From: Brevinematales bacterium
GTDB lineage: Bacteria; Spirochaetota; Brevinematia; Brevinematales; GWF1-51-8
DNA: 64,000 nucleotides
Reading direction: 5' to 3'
Assembly: GCA_020059465.1 (NCBI GenBank)
Contig: JAGVBZ010000041.1
Span: 112,231 to 176,230, forward strand
The translations under genes and the position numbers were made by a program. Positions 19,818 through 28,803 of the stretch are shown in pieces. The notes under the pieces were generated by a model. The model had not been told where the DNA came from and searched no databases. It was given only the letters and a program-made list of their open reading frames with translations. Each line of letters starts with the position of its first letter. Position 1 is the first letter of the stretch.

Positions 19818-20375
19818 ATGAAATTTATTTGGAGGGTGTGCCCGCTTGCGCTCATCATATTTCTAGGAATTACCGCCTGTCAGGAAAAAATCACTTATAA
19901 TTATGTCTACCGCCCCTACGATGAAAACAACTGTCCGGATTATAATCTATATAACGTCATTTTCAGCGACGTGCGCGAAACATTTATTTACATTATCACC
20001 AATACCTACCCGTCGACAGGGGAGATGCTCGGGGTCGCACTTGAGGTCGGTGTAGCGGGCTACGCCTCGCAGTTCAATATGCTGGTATCGGGCAAACCGC
20101 TATTCGGATGGAGGGTGTATTTTTCCGACGTTACCCCACTTTCTTCGGATGAAATTTCTGATATAGCCAAAGGCTCGACTAAAGGCGACCTGTACAATCC
20201 GCCTACCGCGCGGTATTATGTGAAACTCGTTCAGAACTCCGCAGCCGTCTATGCCCGATTTATCATGCCCGCCCTGCATAACTATGATTTTATCTTTACC
20301 TACGAGATGAAGGCAGGCAAATGGACGCTGACGAAGTCGGATGATCTGGGAGAAACGAAGCTCAAGAAAAAATAA
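19818..20375 (+). CDS. Lipoprotein of unknown function
   Basis: A 185-residue predicted lipoprotein. The leader MKFIWRVCPLALIIFLGITAC gives a lipobox Cys at 21. The mature part has mixed strands and one long amphipathic section (SSDEISDIAKGSTKGDLY); no known family is recognised. GAAGGAG lies before ATG 19818, and an earlier in-frame start at 19773 would put the leader inside the protein and overlap the promoter. Confidence 0.65.
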   Translation: MKFIWRVCPLALIIFLGITACQEKITYNYVYRPYDENNCPDYNLYNVIFSDVRETFIYIITNTYPSTGEMLGVALEVGVAGYASQFNMLVSGKPLFGWRVYFSDVTPLSSDEISDIAKGSTKGDLYNPPTARYYVKLVQNSAAVYARFIMPALHNYDFIFTYEMKAGKWTLTKSDDLGETKLKKK

Positions 20376-20397
20376 CAATTTTTGCCCTGCTCAACGC

Positions 20398-20532
20398 GCT
20401 TGTTAACGAACTGTTTTAGTTATTGCGATACCGCGCTACACTAGCTTTTTGAAGCGCGGCAGAAGCAATCTATTTCAATACCATCTAAGGAATAAAACAG
20501 ACTGCTTTACCGCGCTGTGTCTCGCAGCGACA
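20398..20532. repeat. Dispersed repeat element, copy A
   Basis: Bases from GCTTGTTAACGAA to TCGCAGCGACA resemble a second element at 39279-39412. Shared landmarks in order are GCTTGTT(A/G)ACGAA, ATTGCGA, GAAG(C/T)AATCT, AAGGAATAAAACAGAC, CCGCGC and TCGCAG(C/T)GACA. ATTGCGA and TCGCAG-GA near the ends form a loose terminal inverted repeat. No ORF is present. Confidence 0.7.
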
Positions 20533-20562
20533 TAAGAACACTAAAATCCAAAGTTTGTCAAT

Positions 20563-20587
20563 AAGCCCGAAATGCGGGGCTTTTTTT
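20563..20587 (+). terminator. Intrinsic terminator between converging genes
   Basis: AAGCCC, 8-base loop, GGGCTT followed by TTTTT on the plus strand. It overlaps the 3' end of the PQ-loop gene on the other strand and may serve both directions, with the better T tract for the plus strand. Confidence 0.7.
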
Positions 20588-20858
20588 ATATAACCCCGTT
20601 CTTCCTGTCCAGCCCGGCATTCCTGAAATACAGCCCGATATCGATCAATACCATGACGGCGTTCAGGATATAGAACCCGATGACCGCATCTAAACTATAA
20701 ATCGCCTTGTGTATGATCCCGCTGATATAGCCGAGGAATACGATAATCAGAAACGGCAGGCTTTTCCCTTTGCTGGTTCCCGCACGCAGCGACTTATAGA
20801 TCGACACAGGCCACGCGCTCCCGAATCCGACTAGCATTCCTATCTCGAATATGCTCAT
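20586..20858 (-). CDS. Small PQ-loop/SemiSWEET-like membrane protein
   Basis: A 90-residue membrane protein with three predicted helices (about 4-22, 35-52, 58-78). The stretch WPVSIYKSLRAGTSKGKS resembles the PQ-loop pattern, in which a Pro in helix one precedes a basic loop ending KGKS. GYISGIIHK completes the half-repeat. Three-helix PQ-loop proteins include SemiSWEET sugar transporters, but the substrate here is not known. GGGGAG precedes the ATG; it starts 4 bases after the dehydrogenase gene. Confidence 0.65.
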   Translation of the reverse strand: MSIFEIGMLVGFGSAWPVSIYKSLRAGTSKGKSLPFLIIVFLGYISGIIHKAIYSLDAVIGFYILNAVMVLIDIGLYFRNAGLDRKNGVI

Positions 20859-20862
20859 ATTT

Positions 20863-21810
20863 TCAGGCTCCCCGTTTGGTTTCCAGATATTTGATGATTT
20901 GGATCAATTCGTCGAAGTAAAGGTCGAAGTATTCCGCATTGATCGCGGAAGAGTGCGGTGTTATAATAACATTCGGGAAACGCCAGAGTTTGGACGTGAG
21001 GGGTAACGGCTCCTTATCGAACACGTCAAGCCAGAATCCCGCAATCTTCGAATAAGTCACCGCCCATACGATGTCGTCCTCGCCGATGCAGTTTCCACGC
21101 CCCATATTATACAGATACGCCGTTCTTTTCATGTTTTCCAGATGCGTCCTGCCGAAAATATTATCGGTCTCACGCCCGCCGGGTAACGTTAAAACAACAT
21201 GATCGGCTTCGCGGAGCGCGGGTATAATGTCATCGAAGGAGATCACCGAATCGGCGATATTATCGTTCGTGCCCTTCGATAGATCGCGCTTTACACCGAT
21301 CACTTTCGCGCCGAACACCTTCAGAACTTTCGCGCATTCTCTCCCGATGTTGCCATACCCGATAATCAGCACGGTTTGACGGGTGAGCGAACGGGTATCA
21401 GCGTAAGAATCCCGTTCCCATTTTCTGTCCGTCTGGTTCTGGACAGTTTCAGGAATACGGCGGTTAAAATGCAGCATCATCGCAAGCAGAGTTTCGCGCA
21501 TAATCTTCCCATGGAAACGCCCGTAGATCACGGGGGTACGTCCTGACGGGTCGGCCTCGGTCCAATCCTTTCCCGCCGCCGGTGTAAATACTGCATGGAG
21601 GAAGGGTGCCCCGACATACCAATCCTTCCGAAACTCCCACGTCACAGCGTAATCGGCGTTACGGACATGGCTAATAAAATCTTCCTGGGCGGTACATAGG
21701 GTTACATTAAACTCAGGGAAAGCCTGCCTCAGGCGGAATACCTGTTCCTCCCGAACCGTGAACGCCTTAGTGTCCGCGGATAGGTATACGGAGATTTCTC
21801 TGAGATGCAT
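20863..21810 (-). CDS. D-isomer 2-hydroxyacid dehydrogenase family protein
   Basis: A 315-residue NAD(P)-dependent dehydrogenase. The Rossmann motif IGYGNIGRECAKVLKVFGAKVIGV lies about residues 148-172; the catalytic-type Arg is in NMGRGN, the Glu in DVFDKEPLP and the His in TPHSSA. Family members reduce 2-keto acids or oxidise D-2-hydroxy acids; the substrate cannot be told here. It starts one base after the gspF stop (TAA-A-ATG), so translation is coupled, though a metabolic link to the secretion-type ATPase is not obvious. Confidence 0.88.
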   Translation of the reverse strand: MHLREISVYLSADTKAFTVREEQVFRLRQAFPEFNVTLCTAQEDFISHVRNADYAVTWEFRKDWYVGAPFLHAVFTPAAGKDWTEADPSGRTPVIYGRFHGKIMRETLLAMMLHFNRRIPETVQNQTDRKWERDSYADTRSLTRQTVLIIGYGNIGRECAKVLKVFGAKVIGVKRDLSKGTNDNIADSVISFDDIIPALREADHVVLTLPGGRETDNIFGRTHLENMKRTAYLYNMGRGNCIGEDDIVWAVTYSKIAGFWLDVFDKEPLPLTSKLWRFPNVIITPHSSAINAEYFDLYFDELIQIIKYLETKRGA

Positions 21811-21811
21811 T

Positions 21812-22999
21812 TTACTTCACCATCTGCGAAAGATTGAATACAGGCAGGAATAGCCCGATGACAATAATTCCTATAATCACGCCGATAAACGCAATCAGGA
21901 TAGGCGTCATCACGGAAGTCAGTTTTTCCACGCTCACATCGACTTCCTTCTCATAGAAATCGGAGAGATTATCGAGCAGCTGAGCAAGTCGGCCGGACTC
22001 TTCGCCCATCGCGGTCATCTGCACAAGAATAGTCGGAATATGCGGATTCTGCTTCAACGAAGCGGTAAAGCTTTTACCCTGCGTGAGATTGTGGATAGAA
22101 TCGACAATAGTTGCCTCGAACGTCTTATTATTCACAATCCCCTGAACCAGTTCCAGCGCGTCGACCAGCGTGATTCCGTTGAGGAGAAGCACCGAAAGGG
22201 TGCGGGTGAAACGCGAGACCAAATCCATTTTATAGAGAGAACCCGCAACCGGCAGAGCGAACAGGAACTTCTCGTAAACAGGCCGCCCTTTCTCTGAACG
22301 GATATATAAACGCAGTAAATATACTGTTACCGCCAGCCCGATACCGACAAAGATAAAATTCTCCTTGAACCAATCGGCAGTCGCGAGAAGCCCGGCTGTG
22401 AACTCGGGAATTTCCCCGCCGAAGCTGGAGTAGCTTTCCTTAAACTGTGGAATAATCACGGCGACAAAGAAGCCCAGCACAAGAATCGCAAACCCGAAAA
22501 TGAATACGGGATAGAGCATCGCGGAGGATATTTTTTTCTTGAGTTCGTAACGTTTCTGGAGATATTTCAGTACTTCGCTCAGCGCCTGCCCAAGTTTACC
22601 GGAACGCTCGCCCGCGCGAACCATGTTTACATACAGCTCGGAGAAGACGTTCTGATACATATAAAGGGAGTCGGACAGCGCCTTACCTGTTTTCAATTGG
22701 TGCAGAACTGAGAGAATAATAATCCGAAGCTGGCTTGACGGGGCGAGTTCTTCCATCGTGATTTCCAGCGCGCGGGTCAGCGGGACACTGGCGTTGATAG
22801 CGGTCGCAAGGAGCCGGGTAAATATTATCAATTCCTCCGGCTTTACCCGTAACGAACCGCCGCTCTTCACGGGGACTACCTTACTGACAATAAGGTTCTG
22901 TTCGTACAGCATTCCGGCGACGTCTTCTTTGCGGTCGGCGTCTATAGTGCCGACCAGTTTATCGCCGCTGTTATTGAAGGCCTCATAGGTAAAGATCAT
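21812..22999 (-). CDS. GspF/PilC-family inner-membrane platform protein
   Basis: A 395-residue protein with the standard duplicated GspF domain. The N-terminal MIFTYEAFNNSGDKLVGTIDA and LL-type domain come first. Two cytoplasmic repeats follow, each ending in a membrane segment (about 165-190, 210-230, 365-388). Family patterns LLATAINASVPLTRALE and GERSGKLGQAL are seen, repeated as LLNGITLVDALEL and GEESGRLAQLL. It would anchor the assembly ATPase for a type IV pilus or type II secretion machine. It begins one base after the gspE stop (TAG-G-ATG). Confidence 0.92.
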   Translation of the reverse strand: MIFTYEAFNNSGDKLVGTIDADRKEDVAGMLYEQNLIVSKVVPVKSGGSLRVKPEELIIFTRLLATAINASVPLTRALEITMEELAPSSQLRIIILSVLHQLKTGKALSDSLYMYQNVFSELYVNMVRAGERSGKLGQALSEVLKYLQKRYELKKKISSAMLYPVFIFGFAILVLGFFVAVIIPQFKESYSSFGGEIPEFTAGLLATADWFKENFIFVGIGLAVTVYLLRLYIRSEKGRPVYEKFLFALPVAGSLYKMDLVSRFTRTLSVLLLNGITLVDALELVQGIVNNKTFEATIVDSIHNLTQGKSFTASLKQNPHIPTILVQMTAMGEESGRLAQLLDNLSDFYEKEVDVSVEKLTSVMTPILIAFIGVIIGIIVIGLFLPVFNLSQMVK

Positions 23000-23000
23000 C

Positions 23001-24689
23001 CTAATCTCCCAGCGAAACGATCTTCTCTATTTCTTCCAGAGTCGTTATCCCGTTTTTAATCAGCGTGATCCCGGAATGCCGCAGGGTCATCATTCCCTCC
23101 TGACTGGCGATCTCCCTGATCTCGAACGAGGATGCGTTCCGGAGAACCGCAGCCTTGATCGTATCGTTCAGTTTCAGTATTTCGAATACGGGTTGTCTTC
23201 CGAGATATCCGGTCTTATTGCATGACTTGCATCCCTTACCATAATATACCTTTTGTTTAGGTTTGAAGAACACTCCCAGCCCGTAGACCTTGATATCCTC
23301 CGGGGTCAATATTTTTTCAGTCTTGCAGTGCGGGCATATCGTACGAACGAGACGCTGCGCGATAATCAGGTTCACGGTGGAGGTGAGCAGGTACGGAGGT
23401 ATACCCATATCGATAAAACGGGTCAGGCTGGACGCCGCATCGTTGGTATGCACGGTAGACAGGACGAGATGCCCTGTTAACGCGGCGCGAACCGCGATAT
23501 CGGCGGTCTCTTTATCGCGGATTTCTCCGACCATGATGATATCCGGGTCGTGGCGCAAAAACGCGCGAAGTCCCGCGGCAAAGGTCAAACCGATTTCGGA
23601 ATGAACCTGCACCTGTGAAATTCCTCCGATCTGGTACTCGACCGGGTCTTCTATCGTCAGTATCTTATTTTCAAATTGGATGACGTATTGAAGTACCGCG
23701 TAAAGGGTGGTGGTTTTTCCGCTTCCCGTAGGACCTGTCACTAGCACCATCCCGAACGGTTTACGGGACTCCTTCTTGATCTCGATCACCATTTCCTTCG
23801 GGAACCCGATATCCTCGAGCGAACGCATCGATTTGCCTTTATCGAGGATACGGAGCACTGCGCATTCGCCGTACACTGTGGGAATGATGGACACACGGAT
23901 ATCGATCTGGCGGTCGTCGTGACGGATCATGATTCTCCCGTCCTGCGGCAGGCGTTTCTCCGAGATATCAAGGTCGGCCATAATCTTTATTCTCGATATG
24001 ACCGCAGGATACATCCGAAGCTCGATATCGTCGCCCTTCAGGAGTACGCCGTCCACCCTGTACCGGAGGAGCGCGCTCTTCTCATATACCTCAAAATGCA
24101 CGTCGGACGCCTTCCGTTCAATCGCAGACCGGATGGTTTCCTCGACAAAACGAACGACAGGAGAGTCGTCTTCCGAAAGTTCCTCTTTCTTCTCCTCGTG
24201 CGCGCGTTCGGGCTCCATATACTGTGCGCCCTTCATCGGGACTTTCCCGCTTCCCGCGGCGCTCGCCCGTTCGAGGTAATCGATGATTGCTCCCTCGGTA
24301 GCATATTCCACCTCGACCACACGTCCGGACATAAACGAAATCTCGTTCAGCATGCCGGTATTGGTCGGTTCGGAAACATATACTTTTATAGTCTTCGGGG
24401 TGACTTCTACAGGGGCGATTACTTTATTTTTACAGTAGCGTAACGGAAGATGCGAGAAAAATTCCGTTTTTGGTTCATTATCTATACTCTCGTTGAAATG
24501 AATTCCCAACTGGGTCTGGAGGAACGAATAGAGAGTGGTTTCGTCGATCAACCCCTTCTCGCGGAGTATTTTCCCAAGTTTCTTTCCGGTCTTTAATTGG
24601 GATACCATCGCATCGCTGAGCGCTTTCGGCTCGATGATGCCGTTCTCAACCAGTATCTCTCCCAACGTTTTCTTGAATACGTTCGGCAT
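23001..24689 (-). CDS. GspE/PilB-family assembly ATPase
   Basis: A 562-residue secretion/pilus ATPase. The N-terminal MshEN-like domain (about 1-150: LGEILVENGIIEPKALSDAM and LGKILREKGLID) is the type that can bind c-di-GMP in some relatives. A middle domain and a RecA-like motor follow, with Walker A GPTGSGKTTT at 319-328, the Asp box EDPVEYQ, the Walker B region DPDIIMVGEIRD and the His box TGHLVLSTVHTND. A four-Cys zinc motif (CPHC...CKSC) lies near 465-500. ATG 24689 with GGAG upstream is chosen over TTG 24701. No pilin, secretin or peptidase gene is nearby. Confidence 0.93.
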   Translation of the reverse strand: MPNVFKKTLGEILVENGIIEPKALSDAMVSQLKTGKKLGKILREKGLIDETTLYSFLQTQLGIHFNESIDNEPKTEFFSHLPLRYCKNKVIAPVEVTPKTIKVYVSEPTNTGMLNEISFMSGRVVEVEYATEGAIIDYLERASAAGSGKVPMKGAQYMEPERAHEEKKEELSEDDSPVVRFVEETIRSAIERKASDVHFEVYEKSALLRYRVDGVLLKGDDIELRMYPAVISRIKIMADLDISEKRLPQDGRIMIRHDDRQIDIRVSIIPTVYGECAVLRILDKGKSMRSLEDIGFPKEMVIEIKKESRKPFGMVLVTGPTGSGKTTTLYAVLQYVIQFENKILTIEDPVEYQIGGISQVQVHSEIGLTFAAGLRAFLRHDPDIIMVGEIRDKETADIAVRAALTGHLVLSTVHTNDAASSLTRFIDMGIPPYLLTSTVNLIIAQRLVRTICPHCKTEKILTPEDIKVYGLGVFFKPKQKVYYGKGCKSCNKTGYLGRQPVFEILKLNDTIKAAVLRNASSFEIREIASQEGMMTLRHSGITLIKNGITTLEEIEKIVSLGD

Positions 24690-24790
24690 TCGCTTCTCCA
24701 ATCCCTACTTTATTACCCTCTTCCACAGACCGTCTAACATTCTATCAGGATATGTCCATCGATTAAGGAAAACTTCGCATTACCGCCCTT

Positions 24791-24819
24791 ATTCTAAATC
24801 AACTTTTGTAAAATCACAA
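24791..24819 (-). promoter_or_regulatory. Predicted promoter of the gspE-gspF operon
   Basis: On the minus strand TTGTGA (24814-24819), 17 bases, TAGAAT (24791-24796), about 100 bases before the gspE start and just past the end of the glycosyltransferase gene. Confidence 0.5.
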
Positions 24820-24830
24820 ATCTATCGGCT

Positions 24831-26603
24831 TTATGAAAAACGCTGGAGAAATTTTTTAATCTTCGCACCCAACGCGCGGGTTAAAAGTCCCTTGAGCAGA
24901 CTGAAACCGTAAAAAAGCTGCGCCCATGCCAGCAACAAAAAACTCCTGAAGCCGTTTATCATCCCGAAGAACAGCATTCTGCTTAAAAGTAGCATTCCGT
25001 AGTATGCGTACAACGGAAGCATAAACTCCGGCTTGCGGAAAATAAATACCGCCGCAAGGCTTCCCGCAACAAAAAACAAGACGCCAACGGAAATGAAAAA
25101 TTTATAATCCCTCAGCGTACGAACCTTCTTTCCGGAAAACATCTGTTCCAGCCGGGCGTTCACCTGAGTCTGTAGACCCTCCACGAATTCCCAGTAGCTT
25201 TCAGGAAAACGCTGGTATAAGAGCAAATCCGGCGAATAAATCAACGATTCTTTATTCTTATCGATCTCGCGGGCCAGAAGCACTTCCAGCTTCATACCCC
25301 GCCCATTCTCCGGGTTCAGGGACTGGATATATTCCGCCTTGATAATCATCCCGTTCAGCTGCAGTTCGGATACCTTTTTCGGATTGAGCGCCCTATATCG
25401 GTAATGCAGATTAGCGTTGAGAAAGATGCTTTTGGAAACGGACTGCACGAGACCCTCGTAGGGTTTCGCGTCTGTCCGGAGTACGACATATCCTCCCGCG
25501 GCCCCTACTCCCTTGAGAGATAAAATCCTCCCTGCCGATAAAAAGAACCGTGCATCGGGATAGGCGTTTAACGCGGAAAGGACTATGTAGTCCGTTTTAA
25601 GCTTCACCTTTTCGCGCACTTCGGTCAGGCGATCGGTATAAGAATCGCTGTCGGAACGGATAAATTTCAGCCTCGGGTGTTTAATCCCGAAATCGGTCAT
25701 CCCCACTACTATCACGTCATATCCTTCATAACTGATATCGAGAAACCGTTCCAGACTGAATTTTTCATACTCGTCGCCTGTATCCTGAAAAAGAATTATA
25801 GTATAATGATAACGGATATTCTCACCGAGTTCGCGTTTATAGAATCCCAGGATTTTATCCCGGAAGTATATCGATAGGGTATCCACCATAATCTGAACGA
25901 TATTTTTCCAACGGATTTTACCGAAGGCTCCGCGGGAAAACTTAAGCTCGATCGGGGCGGAAACGATTTTCTTCTTATTTTCATGGAGGATAACCAGCAG
26001 TTCGAGATCGAATGCAAATTGTTTAATAACCAATCGGGGCAGGGAAAGTTCGAGAACTTCGCGCTTAAAAAGCTTGATTCCGGTCTGTGAATCCATAATA
26101 GGCAATCCGAAAAGGATTCGGATCATAAAATAATAGGTCTTGCTGAAAACCCGCCGCGCCTTCGGATAATCGAGAATCGAATCCTTATGAAGCTTCGACC
26201 CGATCACCGCATCGGCCTTCTCTTCGTCCATGATCCGGAGAAAGTTCGGGATGTGATATGGAGAGAGTTCCAGGTCGGAATCGAGGAACAGGATATAATC
26301 CCCGGACGAGTACTCGTACCCGGTCTTTATTACCCACCCCTTTCCGAAGTTCTGATGATTCCTCACCAGTTTTACATGTTTTTCCTTTGCGAACGCCCGG
26401 TGCAATAATTCAAACGACCCGTCGGTAGAACCGTCGTCAATCAGTACAATTTCATAGTTGATTTTCAGTTCACGCATCATGCTCATTACTGTACGTGTAT
26501 TCTCTACAATGATGTCTTCTTCGTTAAGAAATGGCATTAATATGGAAAGTTTCTTTGATTTTACGATATGTTCCGGAACCGCCCTGAGCTCTGTGGGATG
26601 CAT
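24831..26603 (-). CDS. Two-domain family 2 glycosyltransferase with C-terminal membrane helices
   Basis: A 590-residue protein. Residues 18-235 are a DPM1/GT2 domain: ILMPFLNEEDII, VLIDDGSTDGSF, NFGKGWVIKTGYEYS, FLDSDLELSP (the DxD-like site) and MDSQTGIKLFKREV. The donor site looks intact, and this type transfers a sugar to polyprenyl phosphate. Residues about 255-480 form a second domain with GT-A-like patterning (YDVIVVGM, TDYIVLSALNAYPDARFF) but no DxD, so it is probably degenerate. Three membrane helices follow (about 505-570). The start has AGGCAGGT upstream. It is probably part of surface glycan or lipid-linked sugar synthesis. Confidence 0.8.
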   Translation of the reverse strand: MHPTELRAVPEHIVKSKKLSILMPFLNEEDIIVENTRTVMSMMRELKINYEIVLIDDGSTDGSFELLHRAFAKEKHVKLVRNHQNFGKGWVIKTGYEYSSGDYILFLDSDLELSPYHIPNFLRIMDEEKADAVIGSKLHKDSILDYPKARRVFSKTYYFMIRILFGLPIMDSQTGIKLFKREVLELSLPRLVIKQFAFDLELLVILHENKKKIVSAPIELKFSRGAFGKIRWKNIVQIMVDTLSIYFRDKILGFYKRELGENIRYHYTIILFQDTGDEYEKFSLERFLDISYEGYDVIVVGMTDFGIKHPRLKFIRSDSDSYTDRLTEVREKVKLKTDYIVLSALNAYPDARFFLSAGRILSLKGVGAAGGYVVLRTDAKPYEGLVQSVSKSIFLNANLHYRYRALNPKKVSELQLNGMIIKAEYIQSLNPENGRGMKLEVLLAREIDKNKESLIYSPDLLLYQRFPESYWEFVEGLQTQVNARLEQMFSGKKVRTLRDYKFFISVGVLFFVAGSLAAVFIFRKPEFMLPLYAYYGMLLLSRMLFFGMINGFRSFLLLAWAQLFYGFSLLKGLLTRALGAKIKKFLQRFS

Positions 26604-26701
26604 AATACCTGCCTTTCATTTTATCGGGTTTTTGTATTTTAAAGCGCGGAGCAAAAAGAATCAAACTCCTAATGACTTACATAGAAATAACATAATTACC
26701 G

Positions 26702-26730
26702 TTGACTAAAGTTAATTATAGAGATAGAAT
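26702..26730 (+). promoter_or_regulatory. Predicted sigma-70 promoter of the SpoIIE phosphatase gene
   Basis: TTGACT (26702-26707), 17 bases, TAGAAT (26725-26730), 35 bases before ATG 26766. Five of six bases in each box match consensus. Confidence 0.65.
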
Positions 26731-26765
26731 AGTGTAATTCAGCAGATGAAAAAAATATTTCCGGG

Positions 26766-28211
26766 ATGAAAAACCGTATGTTTTCATGGTTTAAAAATCT
26801 GCCCGCGGCGAGAAAATTCAGGTACTTGTCTGTTTTAAACGCGCTTAATTTATTCCTGATCGGCATCATCGGGTTTTTAGCGTTTAGTTTTTATCAAAGC
26901 AAAAATTCGTACTATCAGGAACAGATCATGCCCCGTCAGAAATACCTGCTCGATATGAAATCGATGATGGGATTTGGGGGACTGACCCATCATTATTATA
27001 TCTATATGCTGACCTTCGATATAAACAGTGTGGATACCTTCGGCGAGAGGCAGGAGAAGCTGTTCAATCTCATTCTGGATTACCGTCACCTGTCTTATAT
27101 CACCCCTGAGGAAGACGCTGCGCTGGTGGCGATTTATAATACGATCGGTATCTATGCTCAAAAGCTGGGGATGGCGATACGTCTGAAAAGTTCCGGGCTG
27201 TTCAACCCCGCGGAGATCAACGATTTCGTGAGCATCGATGAAACCCCCGCGCTGGAGGGATTTGATTCTATCGAAAAATCGTACCATACCCTCGAAGAAA
27301 TAACATCGCGGGAGATTGCCCAGCTTCTCGCGGTTTTCGTTTTTGTCATGTTTTCAGCCCTCATGCTTTTATTTTTATCCGTATTCCTTATCAACTACTT
27401 TGTTTTTGTCAAACCGCTCGACATCGCATACGACGAACTCCAGAAAAAGGATAACCGAATGAATCTCGACCTCCAGATCGCGAAAAAGATTCAGGCGAAT
27501 ATCCTGCCTAAAGACCTTGAAAAATTCAGGAACTGCAAATTTACGATCAGGTATCTTCCGCTGACGTTTATCGGCGGAGATGTTTACGATATTATCGAGA
27601 TGCGGCGCGGAGTATTCAGGGTTTTTCTTGCGGACGCTACCGGGCATGGTATTCAGGCCGCTCTGCTGACCATGCTGATTAAAAGCGAGTATGAAAAGAT
27701 GAAGGAAATTATCTCCCAGCCCGCCGAACTTCTCGAAATACTGAATAACGAGTTCATCGAACATTATGCGTTAAATTTCTTTTTTTCGTGCATCATTATC
27801 GATATCGATATGAATAAGAAGGTTCTTTCCTACGCCTCGGCCGGGCACCCCGACCAGTACTATATCCATAATAAGCAGGTGACAGCGCTTGTCCCCACCG
27901 GAAAAATGATCGGCATGAAAGAAAACCAAACCTATCATTTTAAAAACTATTCCTTCCATTTCAGAGACCGAGTCCTGCTTTTTACAGACGGCCTCTTCGA
28001 GGAATTCGATAAATCCGGCACGCTCTGGGGCGAGGAGCAGATACGCGCGCTGATCGAAGAAAATATCACCCTACCCATTCATCAGATCATGAACCTGATT
28101 ATGGGCAGTCTCGATGTCTACCTGAACGGTATCCAGAAAAATGACGATATCACACTCATCGGTATTCTCCTACAAAAATCCGCAAATACTCGTCTATCCT
28201 CAAAATCTTAG
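26766..28211 (+). CDS. Membrane-bound SpoIIE-type PP2C serine phosphatase
   Basis: A 481-residue protein with two membrane helices (about 22-42 and 183-210) bracketing an extracytoplasmic sensor of about 140 residues. A short coiled coil (LDIAYDELQKKDNRMN) and a SpoIIE/PP2C domain (about 240-470) follow. Metal-site motifs are GGDVYD and LADATGHGIQAALLT, then SYASAGHPDQYY and LLFTDGLFEEFD. RsbU/SpoIIE relatives dephosphorylate STAS-domain anti-anti-sigma factors; a STAS protein lies elsewhere in the window (56244-56582). The start has only a weak ribosome site (CCGGG); ATG 26778 is possible. Confidence 0.88.
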   Translation: MKNRMFSWFKNLPAARKFRYLSVLNALNLFLIGIIGFLAFSFYQSKNSYYQEQIMPRQKYLLDMKSMMGFGGLTHHYYIYMLTFDINSVDTFGERQEKLFNLILDYRHLSYITPEEDAALVAIYNTIGIYAQKLGMAIRLKSSGLFNPAEINDFVSIDETPALEGFDSIEKSYHTLEEITSREIAQLLAVFVFVMFSALMLLFLSVFLINYFVFVKPLDIAYDELQKKDNRMNLDLQIAKKIQANILPKDLEKFRNCKFTIRYLPLTFIGGDVYDIIEMRRGVFRVFLADATGHGIQAALLTMLIKSEYEKMKEIISQPAELLEILNNEFIEHYALNFFFSCIIIDIDMNKKVLSYASAGHPDQYYIHNKQVTALVPTGKMIGMKENQTYHFKNYSFHFRDRVLLFTDGLFEEFDKSGTLWGEEQIRALIEENITLPIHQIMNLIMGSLDVYLNGIQKNDDITLIGILLQKSANTRLSSKS

Positions 28212-28410
28212 CACTATCGAATGATACTCCCAGTTTCGCGCAGCCGGAATGATAAAAAATCCCGCCGATTCTCAGAAAAAGATTCATATACTATAATATA
28301 TCATGTGTTTACGAAATATTTAAATATTATTTCGATTACTCTATACTTTTTTTCAACTTATTGATATAATATAATCCAATCCAAAAAAGATATATTCAAG
28401 GAAGAAAAAG

Positions 28411-28803
28411 ATGGGGTGGAATGTATTAATAGTGGATGATGCCGTATCAGTTCGATGGCTGGTCGGTAAGGTATTTCGGCAAAACGGATTTCATGTTTTC
28501 GAGGCTGTGAACGGGTTGGAAGGTTTGAAGACGCTTGCTGCCAATAAGATCGATTTAATTCTCGTTGACCTGAATATGCCCGAAATGAACGGCATGGAAT
28601 TTATGACAAAAGTAAAACTGAATCCCGTTTATAACGGGATTCCGGTCATCATTATATCAGGCGAATCCAATCCCCAATTATTGGAAATAGCAAAACAAAG
28701 CGGCGCCGCGGGATGGATAATAAAGCCCTTTAACCCTGAAATATTGGTGGATAATATCAGGGACTTGGTTCCCACGTTATTCAATGATGAAAACGGTACT
28801 TAA
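28411..28803 (+). CDS. Stand-alone receiver domain protein (CheY-like)
   Basis: A 130-residue single receiver domain: IVDDAVSVRW acidic pocket, phosphoacceptor Asp53 (LVDLNMPEMNG), Ser switch in IIISGES, Lys in IIKPFNP. It closely resembles CheY-type regulators that act by protein contact alone. AAGGAAG precedes the ATG. It follows the SpoIIE gene by 200 bases and converges on an exported protein gene, overlapping it by 23 bases. Confidence 0.9.
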   Translation: MGWNVLIVDDAVSVRWLVGKVFRQNGFHVFEAVNGLEGLKTLAANKIDLILVDLNMPEMNGMEFMTKVKLNPVYNGIPVIIISGESNPQLLEIAKQSGAAGWIIKPFNPEILVDNIRDLVPTLFNDENGT

